Positions 18,832-32,219 of a stretch of 64,000 nucleotides of DNA are shown here, piece by piece. A program made the translations under genes and the position numbers. Numbering within the stretch: the stretch's first letter is position 1; every line of letters starts with the position of its first letter. Below the pieces are notes generated by a model. It was not told the origin of the DNA. It saw nothing but the letters and a program-made list of their open reading frames with translations, and did no database searches. This stretch comes from Candidatus Sulfopaludibacter sp. SbA3 (GTDB lineage Bacteria; Acidobacteriota; Terriglobia; Bryobacterales; Bryobacteraceae): assembly GCA_945861625.1 (NCBI GenBank), contig CAMAVI010000003.1:28191-92190 (forward strand), given 5' to 3'.

Positions 18832-20148
18832 TTATTTCCCTTTGAACAATTCGAGCAGCTCGATCACCTCGGCGCGGATGCCGTTCTTGATGGTCGGTTC
18901 CCGGTCGGGCGCCCACTCCGGCGAATGCGGCGCGGGGCCAGGGATTCCGGTCCGTTTGATTTCTTCGAACTTCGCCGCGTTGACGCCGCCAATGTGAATC
19001 AACGCCGAGGGAACTTTGCCTGTGTTCCAGTATTCGGCGAAATCCTCCGACGTCATCTTCTGCGGCATCTCGGTCACCAGCTTGTCGCCGAGCCCCGACT
19101 TGAGCGCCACGGCCAGGCGCGCGATCAAGGCCGGGTCATTGTAGACCACCGATTCAGAGGCTCTTTCGCCGCCGGTGATGATTACTTCCGGTTCGCGGGG
19201 CGCTCCGGCGGCAATGGCTTCGCCGCGCGCAATGCGCTGGATCGCCGCGAGGGTTTTGCGGCGCACTTCGGTCGTATAGGTCCGCACCGAAAGCTGCATC
19301 TCGACCTGATCCGGAATGACGTTGCGTTGCGTGCCGCCGTGAATCGTGCCGATAGTGATGACCACGGGGTCGGTGGGCGTGTTCTCGCGCGAGACAATGG
19401 TCTGCAGCGACATCACGATTTTCGCGGCGAGCACGATGGGGTCCACCGTGTTCATGGGCATCGCGGCATGGCCGCCACGGCCATGGACGATGATGTTGAC
19501 CGCGTCAGCCATCGAACGGAACGGTCCCGGATGATAGCCGAGCGTCCCGGCGGGCATGGTGTCGTCGTCATGCAGTGACAGCGCGAAATCAGGGCGGGGA
19601 AAACGCGTGAAGAGACCGTCCTTGAGCATGGCCAGCGCGCCGCCGCTGCCGCCTTCTTCGGCCGGCTGGCCCACCAGCATGAGCGTCCCTTTCCAGCGGT
19701 CTTTATGTTCGGCCATCCAGCGCGCCGTTCCGGCCCAGGCCGACATGTGAACGTCATGGCCGCAGGCATGCATCACATGAATCGTCTGGCCGGCTGCGTT
19801 CTTGGCGGTGACCTTGCTTGCGAACGGCAAGTTGGTTTTTTCTTCGACCGGGAGCGCATCCAGTTCGGTGCGCAGCATGACGGTAGGCCCGGTTCCATTC
19901 TTCAGGATCGCCACGACTCCGGTCTTGCCAACGCCCGTGGTGACTTCATATCCCAGTGCTTTGGCGTGCGCGGCGAGCTTGGCTGCTGTCCGCACTTCCT
20001 GGAAAGCGAGTTCCGGATTCTGGTGAAGATCAATGTACAGCGTTTCGATGGCGGGATAGAGCGCGTCAATCTCCGAGGCTGTCGGGGCTTGGGCGTTTCC
20101 GCTCGCGGCGGACAAACTGACTGCAAGAATAAGTGCGGCGTGTCTCAT
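18832..20148 (-). CDS. M20-family amidohydrolase/peptidase
   Basis: YIDLHQNPELAFQEVRTA, VMLRTELDALPVEE, HACGHDVHMSAW, GQPAEEGGSGG; signal peptide from M at 20148. Confidence 0.88.
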   Translation of the reverse strand: MRHAALILAVSLSAASGNAQAPTASEIDALYPAIETLYIDLHQNPELAFQEVRTAAKLAAHAKALGYEVTTGVGKTGVVAILKNGTGPTVMLRTELDALPVEEKTNLPFASKVTAKNAAGQTIHVMHACGHDVHMSAWAGTARWMAEHKDRWKGTLMLVGQPAEEGGSGGALAMLKDGLFTRFPRPDFALSLHDDDTMPAGTLGYHPGPFRSMADAVNIIVHGRGGHAAMPMNTVDPIVLAAKIVMSLQTIVSRENTPTDPVVITIGTIHGGTQRNVIPDQVEMQLSVRTYTTEVRRKTLAAIQRIARGEAIAAGAPREPEVIITGGERASESVVYNDPALIARLAVALKSGLGDKLVTEMPQKMTSEDFAEYWNTGKVPSALIHIGGVNAAKFEEIKRTGIPGPAPHSPEWAPDREPTIKNGIRAEVIELLELFKGK

Positions 20149-20251
20149 GAACGTTCCTAATGGCCCTACCAGATTAGTTTTAACGTAAATTGGATCTGGC
20201 CGGGTGGGGCTTTCTCCGGGCGGCACTTTCGCGGCCACGATCAAACCGGAG

Positions 20252-21058
20252 CTACTTGTATGCGGCGCACACCACGCGTTTCCCGCGTTGGTGTTGCTCA
20301 TAGGCGCCGGGCGGAGGCTCAATGATTTCCACTCTCCGGAAGCCCGCGTGCTTCAGCATGGTCTCCAGCGCTTTAGGCGACGGACACATCACCAGCGGCG
20401 TCGCCCCGGTCTCGCGGTTGTCGCTATAGAATTCGCCGGATTCGTCAATAACCGCCAGCACGCCATGGTATTTCTTGGTCCACTCGCGCGCGCCCCATTC
20501 GGCGTAGCCGTCGACTTCATCCACCACCTGGGTTTCCAGCACGCATAGATTGCTGGTGACCCGGCTGATATTGCGCAAGGCCAACATGGGATTTTCCAAG
20601 TGATAGAGAACGCCTAGAAACAGGCACAGATCGAAGGAGCCGATCTCTTCCGGATTCATCTGTTCGCAGTTTTGCCGGCCAAAAGTGAGATTGCTGAACC
20701 CGAGCGCTTCCGCGACCACGCGCGCTTTTTCAAGACTCTGTTCGCGCACGTCCACGCCCTGCACTTCGCGCATGCCTTTGCGCGCCATCGCGACCGAATA
20801 GTAACCTTCATGGCAGCCGACATCCAGGCAGCGGATTTGAGAAAACGAACCCGCAAAATGCGCATCCACGGCCCGGTTGACCATTTCGAGCCGGGTCTCA
20901 TGAATCGGCAGCACTTCGGGCGGCAATATGGATGTGGTCTTGCCGAACTTGCCTAAGTCGAATTCATAAAACCACGGACCAAGTTCCGCTATGCGCTTGT
21001 GCACGTATTCTGCTGAGGCGCTCTCGACCAGGCCGGAGGCGTCGGGATTAAGAGTCAC
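20252..21058 (-). CDS. Class I SAM-dependent methyltransferase (CmoB/DUF1698-like)
   Basis: IRCLDVGCHEGYYSVAMARKG, GVDVREQSLEKAR, FDLCLFLGVLYHLENPM. Confidence 0.8.
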   Translation of the reverse strand: MTLNPDASGLVESASAEYVHKRIAELGPWFYEFDLGKFGKTTSILPPEVLPIHETRLEMVNRAVDAHFAGSFSQIRCLDVGCHEGYYSVAMARKGMREVQGVDVREQSLEKARVVAEALGFSNLTFGRQNCEQMNPEEIGSFDLCLFLGVLYHLENPMLALRNISRVTSNLCVLETQVVDEVDGYAEWGAREWTKKYHGVLAVIDESGEFYSDNRETGATPLVMCPSPKALETMLKHAGFRRVEIIEPPPGAYEQHQRGKRVVCAAYK

Positions 21059-21134
21059 AAAGTCATTGTAGCGTGCGCGGCGAACTCAGCCTAAGCTAGA
21101 GTGATAGAGTTTTCCGTATTGATGGAGGTCATCA

Positions 21135-22265
21135 GTGAATCGACTGAATCGACGCGAATTGTCTTTGCTCCTCGGTGGAGCGGCAGCGGCATGGGCGCAA
21201 CGGGCGTCGGCGCAGCAGGCCGTGAAACAGCAGAAGGCCGCTCCAGGGAACCCGGCGCCTCGACTGGATTGGCTCGCGCGGCACAAAGAAACGGTTCTAG
21301 AGCCGGACCTGAAGATCATCGATCCGCATCACCATTTGTGGCAGCGCCCCGGATGGCGGTATTTGCTGGATGACCTGTTGGCTGATACCGGTAGCGGCCA
21401 CAACATTGTTGGCACAGTGTACATGGAGGCGAGTTCGATGTATCGCGACCGGGGGCCCGAAGAAATGCGGCCCGTCGGCGAGGTCGAGTTCGCGAATGGC
21501 GTCGCGGCGATGTGCAACAGTGGCGTCTTTGGCAAGACCAGAGTCGCCGCCGGCATTGTGGGGCACGCGGACCTGAGGTTGGGCAGCCGCGCCGAGCCGA
21601 TCTTGAACGCGCTGATGCGCGCGGGTGGCGACCGCTTTCGCGGCATCCGCCATGGCGTGTCATGGGAGGCCGAGGCTGCCACGCTGAGACCCAACGCGAA
21701 TACCCGCGCCGGGATGCTGGCCGACAACAAGTTCCGGGAAGGCGTGGCCGTGGTCGGCCGTCTTGGCCTTTCCTACGATGTGTCCCTCTACCATACCCAG
21801 ATCGGAGAAGTTGCCGGTCTCGCGGGCGCGTTACCGAATACCAGGATCGTTCTCAATCATGTCGGCGGCGTCCTTGGGTTGGGCTCATACCGCGGCAAGC
21901 AGGATGAAGTGTTTTCGCGTTGGGCGTCCTCCATCAAGGCTCTGGCGGCACGGCCCAACGTGTACGTCAAGCTCGGGGGCCTGGGTCAAAGCTACACGGC
22001 CTTGCGCTTCGATGGGGATGCCGAACCGCCGTCGTCGGAAAAGGTGGCCGCGCGATTCCGCCCCTACGTGGAAACCTGCATCGCGGCCTTCGGCGCGCCG
22101 CGCTGTATGTTTGAGAGTAACTTTCCCGTCGACAAGATTTCCTACAGTTATCAGGTGTTCTGGAATGCCTGCAAGCTGATGGCGAAGGGCGCCAGCAGCG
22201 CTGAAAAGGCGGATCTGTTTGCGGGAACCGCGGCGCGGTGCTACCGCCTGGATGGAATTCTTTGA
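21135..22265 (+). CDS. Amidohydrolase-related TIM-barrel metal-dependent hydrolase
   Basis: KIIDPHHHLWQRPGWRYLLDDLL, FRGIRHGVSWE, NTRIVLNHVGG, CMFESNFPVDKISYSY. Confidence 0.85.
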   Translation: MNRLNRRELSLLLGGAAAAWAQRASAQQAVKQQKAAPGNPAPRLDWLARHKETVLEPDLKIIDPHHHLWQRPGWRYLLDDLLADTGSGHNIVGTVYMEASSMYRDRGPEEMRPVGEVEFANGVAAMCNSGVFGKTRVAAGIVGHADLRLGSRAEPILNALMRAGGDRFRGIRHGVSWEAEAATLRPNANTRAGMLADNKFREGVAVVGRLGLSYDVSLYHTQIGEVAGLAGALPNTRIVLNHVGGVLGLGSYRGKQDEVFSRWASSIKALAARPNVYVKLGGLGQSYTALRFDGDAEPPSSEKVAARFRPYVETCIAAFGAPRCMFESNFPVDKISYSYQVFWNACKLMAKGASSAEKADLFAGTAARCYRLDGIL

Positions 22266-22286
22266 TTCAAGTGAGTGGAGGTGTGG

Positions 22287-22361
22287 TGCGCCCGAGAGGA
22301 TTCGAACCTCTGACCTTTTGCTCCGGAGGCAAACGCTCTATCCAGACTGAGCTACGGGCGC
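22287..22361 (-). tRNA. tRNA-Arg(CCG)
   Basis: Minus strand GCGCCCGTAGCTCAGTCTGGATAGAGCGTTTGCCTCCGGAGCAAA...; anticodon arm TTTGC-CTCCGGA-GCAAA (CCG); CCA encoded at 22284-22286. Confidence 0.95.
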
Positions 22362-22451
22362 ATACAAGCGGTCAATCCTGAGTTTAACAGAGTGCGTGGC
22401 GGTGCCGGACGCGGCGTGGAAAATTCTACCCGCGCTGTGCTATCTTCGATT

Positions 22452-25809
<3,358 letters not shown>

Positions 25810-26200
25810 AATCGTGTGTCGCGGGCCAGTTTCCGCGCTGCTTGTTGTGGGCATGCTGACCGCGTTCTCCCCACGCGTTCGCGTCGAATCGGAACGCACA
25901 CTGGATATCGTCCCTGAAGGAGAATACCTGCGTGAAGATTACGTTGCGGCCTTATGCGAGAGTTATTCCCCGTTGAAAGCAGACCGACGCGGTGATGATC
26001 CCCAATTGCTGTGGGTGGGACATGATGCGCTGGGTTGCAAACTCATCCGGATGGCTTGGAGTTTCACCATACGAGCGGTGACCGTGGAGAGCATGTATCA
26101 CCCTTACCGAAGTGGCAATTGAAGCGAATCACTCCATCCACCTGCAAGTAGGTTTACGGGATGCATGCACTCTACATCATACTGCATGTAAAATGAAAGC

Positions 26201-26446
26201 ATGCCCACTCTTCAAGTCCGGGACGTACCTGAGCATATCTACCGCCGCTTGGTCCAAGAGGCGGAAAGGGACCGGCGCAGCTTGGCTCAACAAGCCGTAG
26301 CCGTCCTGGCTAAGGGTCTTGACGTCGAGACCGATCCTATGAGGCGGCGGAAGGAAGCCCTGCTCAAGGCAGCGTCGATTGATCGAAGGCTGACCAGCCA
26401 CCTGCCCAGCAGCGTGAGGCTGATCCGTGAGGATCGCGATCGATGA
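26201..26446 (+). CDS. FitA-like ribbon-helix-helix antitoxin
   Basis: MPTLQVRDVPEHIYRRLVQEAERDRRSLAQQAVAVLAKGL; 4-nt overlap with the PIN gene. Confidence 0.8.
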   Translation: MPTLQVRDVPEHIYRRLVQEAERDRRSLAQQAVAVLAKGLDVETDPMRRRKEALLKAASIDRRLTSHLPSSVRLIREDRDR

Positions 26447-26841
26447 AAGTGGTCCTCGACGCAAGCTGCGCGATTGAGATTGCCCTCAACAAGAAGGCCG
26501 CCGACCGGTTGAAGGATCTTTTGGAACAGTCCGCGGAGGCGCTTGCTCCGGACTTGTTGGTTCCCGAGTTCGTCAACGGTCTCTGGAAGTTGCATCAATT
26601 GGGCGGGCTTGACCTGGAGACTTGCGATCAAGCTCTCGATATCTTGCCGGATCTCGTGAATGTTCTGGTGCCGTCGGCCGAGCTTTGTCGCGAAGCATTC
26701 GCCCTCAGCCGCGCGCAGAAGAGCCGCGCCGCCTATGACATGTTCTATTTGGCTCTTGCCCTCCGCGAGGACGCAGTTCTCCTGACGCTGGATGGAACTC
26801 TCAAGAAAGAAGCCAGACGCGTTGGCATCCGCGTCGCATAA
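26443..26841 (+). CDS. vapC: PIN-domain (VapC-type) toxin
   Basis: MKVVLDASCAIEIALNKKAADRL, LLVPEFVNGLWK, AYDMFYLALALREDAVLLTLDGTLKKEA. Confidence 0.87.
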   Translation: MKVVLDASCAIEIALNKKAADRLKDLLEQSAEALAPDLLVPEFVNGLWKLHQLGGLDLETCDQALDILPDLVNVLVPSAELCREAFALSRAQKSRAAYDMFYLALALREDAVLLTLDGTLKKEARRVGIRVA

Positions 26842-26888
26842 ACGAGTTTGCCGCCGCCGTCCCTAACGGAGCATCATAGGAATCGACC

Positions 26889-27428
26889 ATGTCCCTTCGC
26901 CGCTTTTTTGGTTTACCGGATGAACCCGCCCACACCGGGGAGACCGACGCCGTGCGCAAAGTCGTCCAGGCTCTGGATCAGATCGAACCAGCCCAAGCGC
27001 GGTACATCGCCGCCTTCGGCTACATTCTAGGGCGTGTCGCGAATGCGGATCTGCATATTAGTCCGCAAGAGACCCGCGCCATGGAGCGCATTCTTATAGA
27101 GCAGGGCCAACTCCCGGAAGAGCAGGCCATCATCGTCGCCCAGATCGCCAAAACGCGGAACCAGTTCTTCGGAGCCACCGAAAATTTCCTGGTCACGCGC
27201 GAGTTCGATCGCATCGCCACACGCGAGCAAAAACTGGCGCTCGTGAATTGTTTATACGCCGTCTCGGCCGCCGAAGACGACGTGTCGCTCATCGAAGACA
27301 ACGAAATCCGCCAGATCGTCAGTGAGTTGCACCTGGACCACCCCGACTTCATCCAGGTTCGTTCCCGCTGGAAAGACCGGTTGTCGGTACTCAAGAACCT
27401 ACCGGACGTGCCCAAGTCCGCCGATTGA
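26889..27428 (+). CDS. TerB-like domain protein
   Basis: 179 aa; AFGYILGRVANADLHISPQETRAMERIL...CLYAVSAAEDDVSLIEDNEIRQIVSELHL. Confidence 0.75.
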   Translation: MSLRRFFGLPDEPAHTGETDAVRKVVQALDQIEPAQARYIAAFGYILGRVANADLHISPQETRAMERILIEQGQLPEEQAIIVAQIAKTRNQFFGATENFLVTREFDRIATREQKLALVNCLYAVSAAEDDVSLIEDNEIRQIVSELHLDHPDFIQVRSRWKDRLSVLKNLPDVPKSAD

Positions 27429-27490
27429 CTGGTTGGATAGACCGGCTGGTTCTGCACGCCGCGGGCGATCCTGGCGTCTACAATATAGAC

Positions 27491-27985
27491 ATGCGCGTAT
27501 CTGCTGGAGTAGGGAATCGTGGCCCAAGGGATCGGGGCCGTCGCGGCTTTTCACTGATCGAACTGTTGATTGTGATCGCGATCATTCTGATCATCGCGGC
27601 CATCGCGGTACCCAAGATGAACCAGCAGTTGATGGCCGCCAATGAGACGGCCGCGATTCAGCACATCCGCACCATCCACGCCGAGCAGCTTCAGTATAAT
27701 TCGCAGTTTGGAAAATACGCCGAAAGCCTGGCGATGCTGGGTCCGCCGGCGAGCGGGGCCGCCGGGCCCGCGGCCGCCGACCTGATTCCCAAAGACTTGG
27801 CCGAAGGCAAGAAAAGCGGATTTCTTTATACCTTGTCAGTGACTCCCACCGGATACGCGATTGCAGCGATCCCGGAGAAGTTCAGCAGTTCCGGCCGCCG
27901 CAGCTTCTATTCAGACCAGACTTTGGGCATACGCAACAGTTGGACCAATGAGCCGGCCAACGTCAGCAGCCCGGAAATCAAATAG
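27491..27985 (+). CDS. Type IV pilin-like/prepilin (N-methylation motif) protein
   Basis: RRGFSLIELLIVIAIILIIAAIAVPKMNQQLM. Confidence 0.88.
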   Translation: MRVSAGVGNRGPRDRGRRGFSLIELLIVIAIILIIAAIAVPKMNQQLMAANETAAIQHIRTIHAEQLQYNSQFGKYAESLAMLGPPASGAAGPAAADLIPKDLAEGKKSGFLYTLSVTPTGYAIAAIPEKFSSSGRRSFYSDQTLGIRNSWTNEPANVSSPEIK

Positions 27986-28012
27986 GACGCGGCGTTCCAC
28001 AGCCGGACTGCA

Positions 28013-29203
28013 TTAGACCGCCGCGGCCCACCGGATGGCCTGTTGCAGCGCGGTGGCTTTTTCCCGCAAATAAGCGGCATCGCGGTCCTGGCGCAGTTGT
28101 TCCAATAGGAATGCCCGGTATTCCAGGTTACGAATCAGTTCCCCCGTATGCGCGGGCTGAAGGGATTCCCATACCTTGCCTGCGCGGCTCCACTCCGCGA
28201 TGGCATCGTGGTAGTGGCCGGTTTCCTCCGCGATCCTGCCCAGCGTTTCATAACCCAATGCCAAACGGGATCCGCCCTTGCGCTTGAAACTGCCTACCGC
28301 TTCCAGTAAGAGTTCACGGGCCCGCGAATATCTGCGCCAGTCGATATAGCGGTTTGCCAGTCTCACCTGCGCTTCCGCGATTTCATCCAGGTCGGCGCCC
28401 ACAATACGTAATTTCAGTCCCAGGACTCGCTCGAACTGCGCCGCCGCTGCGTCCTGGTCTCCGGATGACTCCAGGGATTCGGTAAGCATTTGCAGGTCGG
28501 CAGCGGCTTCCGGCGAATCTAAACCGCACTGCGCCTCATGCACCCGGATGGCGCGGCGCAGGCAGCGCTGGGTTTCGGAGTGGTTCTCCAGCGCGCGGTA
28601 GGCCGCGGCCAACTCGCTCACGCGATTCGCGGTTCCCAGATGGTCCGCTCCCAGTACCTGTTCATGAATCGCCGCGCTTTCCGCTAACGCAGTTACCGCT
28701 TCTTCCATTTTTCCACTGTGGTAGCGCAGCAGTCCGATGCGGTTCAGGCGCCGGGCCGCCGCCAATGGATCCCGCCGTTTCAACGTGGCCTCGATGTCGG
28801 TAGCCTCGCGAACCGCCGCTTCAGCGCCTGGTAAGTCTTCTTTGTCGCCGAGGATGCTGGCCAGTGCGTCCAGGCATTGCAGCATCAGGGGGCGCTCGCC
28901 GGTGCGCTTCGCCAGTTCCATCGCGGAACGAATGGTTTCTTCGGCTTCCGATAGCTTCTCCCGGTTGCCGCCGCCCGGCCCGGGCCGGTATTGTTTGCGC
29001 CGGGCTTCCGCCAGTTCCAGGCGCACGAGGATGCGTTTGTCCGGAGACTGCTTCCGGCGCTCGTCCTCCACAATGGCTTTTACTAGGTGTAGTTCCGCGC
29101 CCGAGTAGTCTCCCTGTTCAAAGAGACGCTCGCCTGTTTTCTGGTCTTCAGTGCGATCTCCAGTCCAGGCGCGAATTCGCTCAAACAAAAACCGTTCAAA
29201 CAT
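28013..29203 (-). CDS. Tetratricopeptide repeat protein
   Basis: 396 aa with repeated TPR-like helical units (GERLFEQGDYSGAELHLVKAI, GLLRYHSGKMEEAVTALAESAAIHEQ). Confidence 0.8.
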   Translation of the reverse strand: MFERFLFERIRAWTGDRTEDQKTGERLFEQGDYSGAELHLVKAIVEDERRKQSPDKRILVRLELAEARRKQYRPGPGGGNREKLSEAEETIRSAMELAKRTGERPLMLQCLDALASILGDKEDLPGAEAAVREATDIEATLKRRDPLAAARRLNRIGLLRYHSGKMEEAVTALAESAAIHEQVLGADHLGTANRVSELAAAYRALENHSETQRCLRRAIRVHEAQCGLDSPEAAADLQMLTESLESSGDQDAAAAQFERVLGLKLRIVGADLDEIAEAQVRLANRYIDWRRYSRARELLLEAVGSFKRKGGSRLALGYETLGRIAEETGHYHDAIAEWSRAGKVWESLQPAHTGELIRNLEYRAFLLEQLRQDRDAAYLREKATALQQAIRWAAAV

Positions 29204-29338
29204 AGGCTCACTCCGACTATCGCCAATCTATCGGCGGACTAGGGAAATGACTTTAGCCCTTGTCGGAAAAAGTCCTGGGTGGGGGGCCAGAAAGGAGGAT
29301 CAAAAGCGGTGAAACATTTTGGGGCATCTATGTGAGCC

Positions 29339-29368
29339 TTGACCCGCGCTGCCCTGGCTCCGTAGAAT
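29339..29368 (+). promoter_or_regulatory. sigma70-like promoter upstream of hrcA
   Basis: TTGACC - 18 bp - TAGAAT immediately upstream of hrcA. Confidence 0.45.
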
Positions 29369-29391
29369 GAAGATTCAGGAGCCTTAGTACT

Positions 29392-30405
29392 TTGGTCCCG
29401 CGAAGCCGCGAAGTCTTGCACGAAATCGTCGTCGCATTTATAGAAACCGGGGAGCCGGTGGCGTCGCGTGCGATTGCCAAGCGCTGGGGCGACTCGCTGA
29501 GCGCCGCTTCCGTGCGCAACGTCATGGCGGATCTGGACGAGGAAGGCTATCTGCATCAGCCCCATACCTCGGCTGGGCGAATCCCGACCGAGAAGGCGTT
29601 TCGCAGCTACGTCCAGTCGCTTACCCTGCGCCGCATGGCGGCGGCTGAGTTGGAACGCCTGCGCGGCGAGATCGGGCGGCTGGAAAGCGTGGAACAGCGC
29701 GTCGAATACACTTCGCGAATGCTGATGGACATGACCCGCGGCGTCGGCATTGCCGCCGCCATTCCCAAAGCTTCCCCGGCGTTGGAACATATCGAGCTCA
29801 TCTTGCTGCCGGATCAGCGCGTGCTGATGGTGGTGATGACGCGCGATCACGAAGTGCGCAACCGGGTTGTCCGGCTGGAGGAAACCGTTACAGCCGACGA
29901 ACTGGCCTCCATCCGCAACTACGTGAACCGGAACTTCGCGGGCTGGAGCCTGGAGCAGGTCCGCAAAGAACTGTCGGCGCGGCTGGAACAGGCCAGCGCA
30001 ACGTACGACGAAATCCTGCGGAAACTCGAAATGTTGTACGCCAAGGGCTTGTTGGACATGGCGGCGACGCCGGAAATCCATATGGAGGGCGCGAGTAACC
30101 TGGTCGGCCTGGATCTGCACCTTACCAAGGAAAAGATGCGTGAGTTGTTCCGCGCGCTGGAAGAAAAGAAACGCGTCTTGCATCTGGTCGACCGCTTCCT
30201 GGAGAATCCAGCGGGGGAGATTGGCGTACATGTCGGGTTGGGCGAAACCCATCCTTTAATGGGAGAACTTTCCTTAATCGGCGTGCCGGTCCGCATGGAG
30301 ACCGGAATCTCCGCCGTCATCGCCGTGCTTGGCCCCATGCGCATGAACTACGGCCGCGTGATGTCCGCGGTACAACACGTCGGACAAGCCTTCGGCATGG
30401 AATAG
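29392..30405 (+). CDS. hrcA: Heat-inducible transcription repressor HrcA
   Basis: SREVLHEIVVAFIETGEPVASRAIAKRWGDSLSAASVRNVMADLDEEGYLHQPHTSAGRIPTEKAFRSYV; first of hrcA-grpE-dnaJ. Confidence 0.93.
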   Translation: MVPRSREVLHEIVVAFIETGEPVASRAIAKRWGDSLSAASVRNVMADLDEEGYLHQPHTSAGRIPTEKAFRSYVQSLTLRRMAAAELERLRGEIGRLESVEQRVEYTSRMLMDMTRGVGIAAAIPKASPALEHIELILLPDQRVLMVVMTRDHEVRNRVVRLEETVTADELASIRNYVNRNFAGWSLEQVRKELSARLEQASATYDEILRKLEMLYAKGLLDMAATPEIHMEGASNLVGLDLHLTKEKMRELFRALEEKKRVLHLVDRFLENPAGEIGVHVGLGETHPLMGELSLIGVPVRMETGISAVIAVLGPMRMNYGRVMSAVQHVGQAFGME

Positions 30406-30483
30406 TCCAGATCGCGCTCTGGCTTTCGTCGCAATGTTAGGCTGGAAGTGTGTGCCGGAGGCACTGAACGCAGATACAAACGA

Positions 30484-31095
30484 ATGAGTAAGAAACCGAA
30501 AATAACCGAAAATCCTGTTGTGGAAACAGGAAACGCCGAAGAACAAGATGTGGAAGAAAATGGTCCAGGCCATGCGCCAGCAGAGGGGGATGCGGATCCT
30601 CCCGGAGCCGAAGCCGCGCTGACGGCCGAGCGCGATCGATTAGCGGCGGAAAAGACCGAATTGCAGGACCGCTTCCTGCGCGCGCAAGCCGAATTCCAAA
30701 ATTTCCGCAAGCGCGCCGAAAAAGAGCGGTTGGAGTTTACTGAGTATGCCAGTACGGAGGCTGTGCGGGCCTTGCTGCCGATCTTGGACGATTTTGAACG
30801 CGCTCTCAAGTCCGAATCCGCCGATAGAGAATTCCAGAAGGGCATGGAACTGATTCATCAACGGCTTTACGACTCGCTGAAGCGCCTGGGGCTGGAGCCC
30901 CTGGAGGCGTTGGGCAAGCCTTTTGATCCGCATACGCATCATGCGGTCGAGATGTCGGAAACCGATAGCGCGCCCGAGCACACGGTGCTGGATGAATATC
31001 AGAGGGCCTATAACTTCAAGGGCCGCCTTCTGCGTCCAGCCATGGTGAAAGTGGCCGTCGCGCCGGCGGCCAAGGAGCAGGACGGAGTCAGGTGA
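30484..31095 (+). CDS. grpE: Nucleotide exchange factor GrpE
   Basis: [21 protein letters not shown]...[16 protein letters not shown]...[13 protein letters not shown]. Confidence 0.93.
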   Translation: MSKKPKITENPVVETGNAEEQDVEENGPGHAPAEGDADPPGAEAALTAERDRLAAEKTELQDRFLRAQAEFQNFRKRAEKERLEFTEYASTEAVRALLPILDDFERALKSESADREFQKGMELIHQRLYDSLKRLGLEPLEALGKPFDPHTHHAVEMSETDSAPEHTVLDEYQRAYNFKGRLLRPAMVKVAVAPAAKEQDGVR

Positions 31096-32216
31096 GCGCG
31101 ATCAAACGGAATTATTACGAAGTTCTCGGCGTCGGCCGCGATTGCGATGAATCCGTCCTCAAGGGCGCTTACCGCAAATTGGCCATGCAATACCATCCGG
31201 ACCGCAATCCGGGCGATCACACGGCCGAGGAAAAGTTCAAAGAGGGGGCGGAGGCTTACAGTGTCTTAAGCGACGGCCAGAAGCGCGCCGCCTATGACCG
31301 CTTCGGGCATCAAGGCGTGGCCTCGGCAGGCAATGGCTTCCCAAGCGGCGCGGATGGCTTCCCCGACTTGGCCGACATTCTGAGCGACGTATTCGGTTTC
31401 GGCGATCCGTTCGGCGGTTCGCGGCAGCGGCGCGACCGGGCGAGGCGAGGCGAGGATGTCCGCTATGACCTGGAAATCAGCTTTGAAGACGCCATGCGCG
31501 GCTTGTCGATCGACATCCAGGTTCCGCGCCTGGAAGCATGCGGACGGTGCCAGGGCAAGGGTGCCGAACCAGAAGACGGTTTGACGACGTGCCCTATCTG
31601 TCGCGGGAAGGGGGAAGTCATCTACCAGCAGGCGTTTCTTTCCGTGCGGCGGACCTGTTCGCAATGCGGCGGCCGCGGCCAGATCATTCGCAGGCCCTGC
31701 AAGGAATGCAAAGGCGAAGGCCACCTGCGGCGGGAGCGCAAGCTCAAGGTCAGCATCCCCGCGGGTGTGGACGCAGGCCAACAATTGCGGCTGAGCGGCG
31801 AAGGACAACCCGGCGCCAATGGTGGTCCAACCGGCGACTTGTATGTTTTTCTGAAGGTCACTCCCCATCCGATCTTTGAACGGCACGAAGATAACCTGCA
31901 TTGCAGCGTGCCCGTCAACCCGGCTCAGGCGGCGTTGGGCGCGACCGTCGACTTGTTGACGATGGATGGCTTGCAAACGGTCAAAGTGCCGGAAGGGTCG
32001 CAGCCGTCCAGCCGGGTGCGGCTCAAGGGTCTGGGAGTCCCGCACATTAACGGCAGCGGCCGCGGAGATTTGTTTGTCCACCTGGATGTGCGCATTCCGA
32101 CGAAGCTGACACGGGAACAGCGCAAGCTGTTTGAGCAATTGGGAGAAACCTTGCCCGCCGACAACGAGCCGTCCGCAAAGGGCATGTTCGACAAAGTGAA
32201 GGATTACTTCCTATAG
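31092..32216 (+). CDS. dnaJ: Chaperone DnaJ
   Basis: [36 protein letters not shown]; four CxxCxGxG-type zinc repeats. Confidence 0.96.
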   Translation: MSAIKRNYYEVLGVGRDCDESVLKGAYRKLAMQYHPDRNPGDHTAEEKFKEGAEAYSVLSDGQKRAAYDRFGHQGVASAGNGFPSGADGFPDLADILSDVFGFGDPFGGSRQRRDRARRGEDVRYDLEISFEDAMRGLSIDIQVPRLEACGRCQGKGAEPEDGLTTCPICRGKGEVIYQQAFLSVRRTCSQCGGRGQIIRRPCKECKGEGHLRRERKLKVSIPAGVDAGQQLRLSGEGQPGANGGPTGDLYVFLKVTPHPIFERHEDNLHCSVPVNPAQAALGATVDLLTMDGLQTVKVPEGSQPSSRVRLKGLGVPHINGSGRGDLFVHLDVRIPTKLTREQRKLFEQLGETLPADNEPSAKGMFDKVKDYFL

Positions 32217-32219
32217 ACG

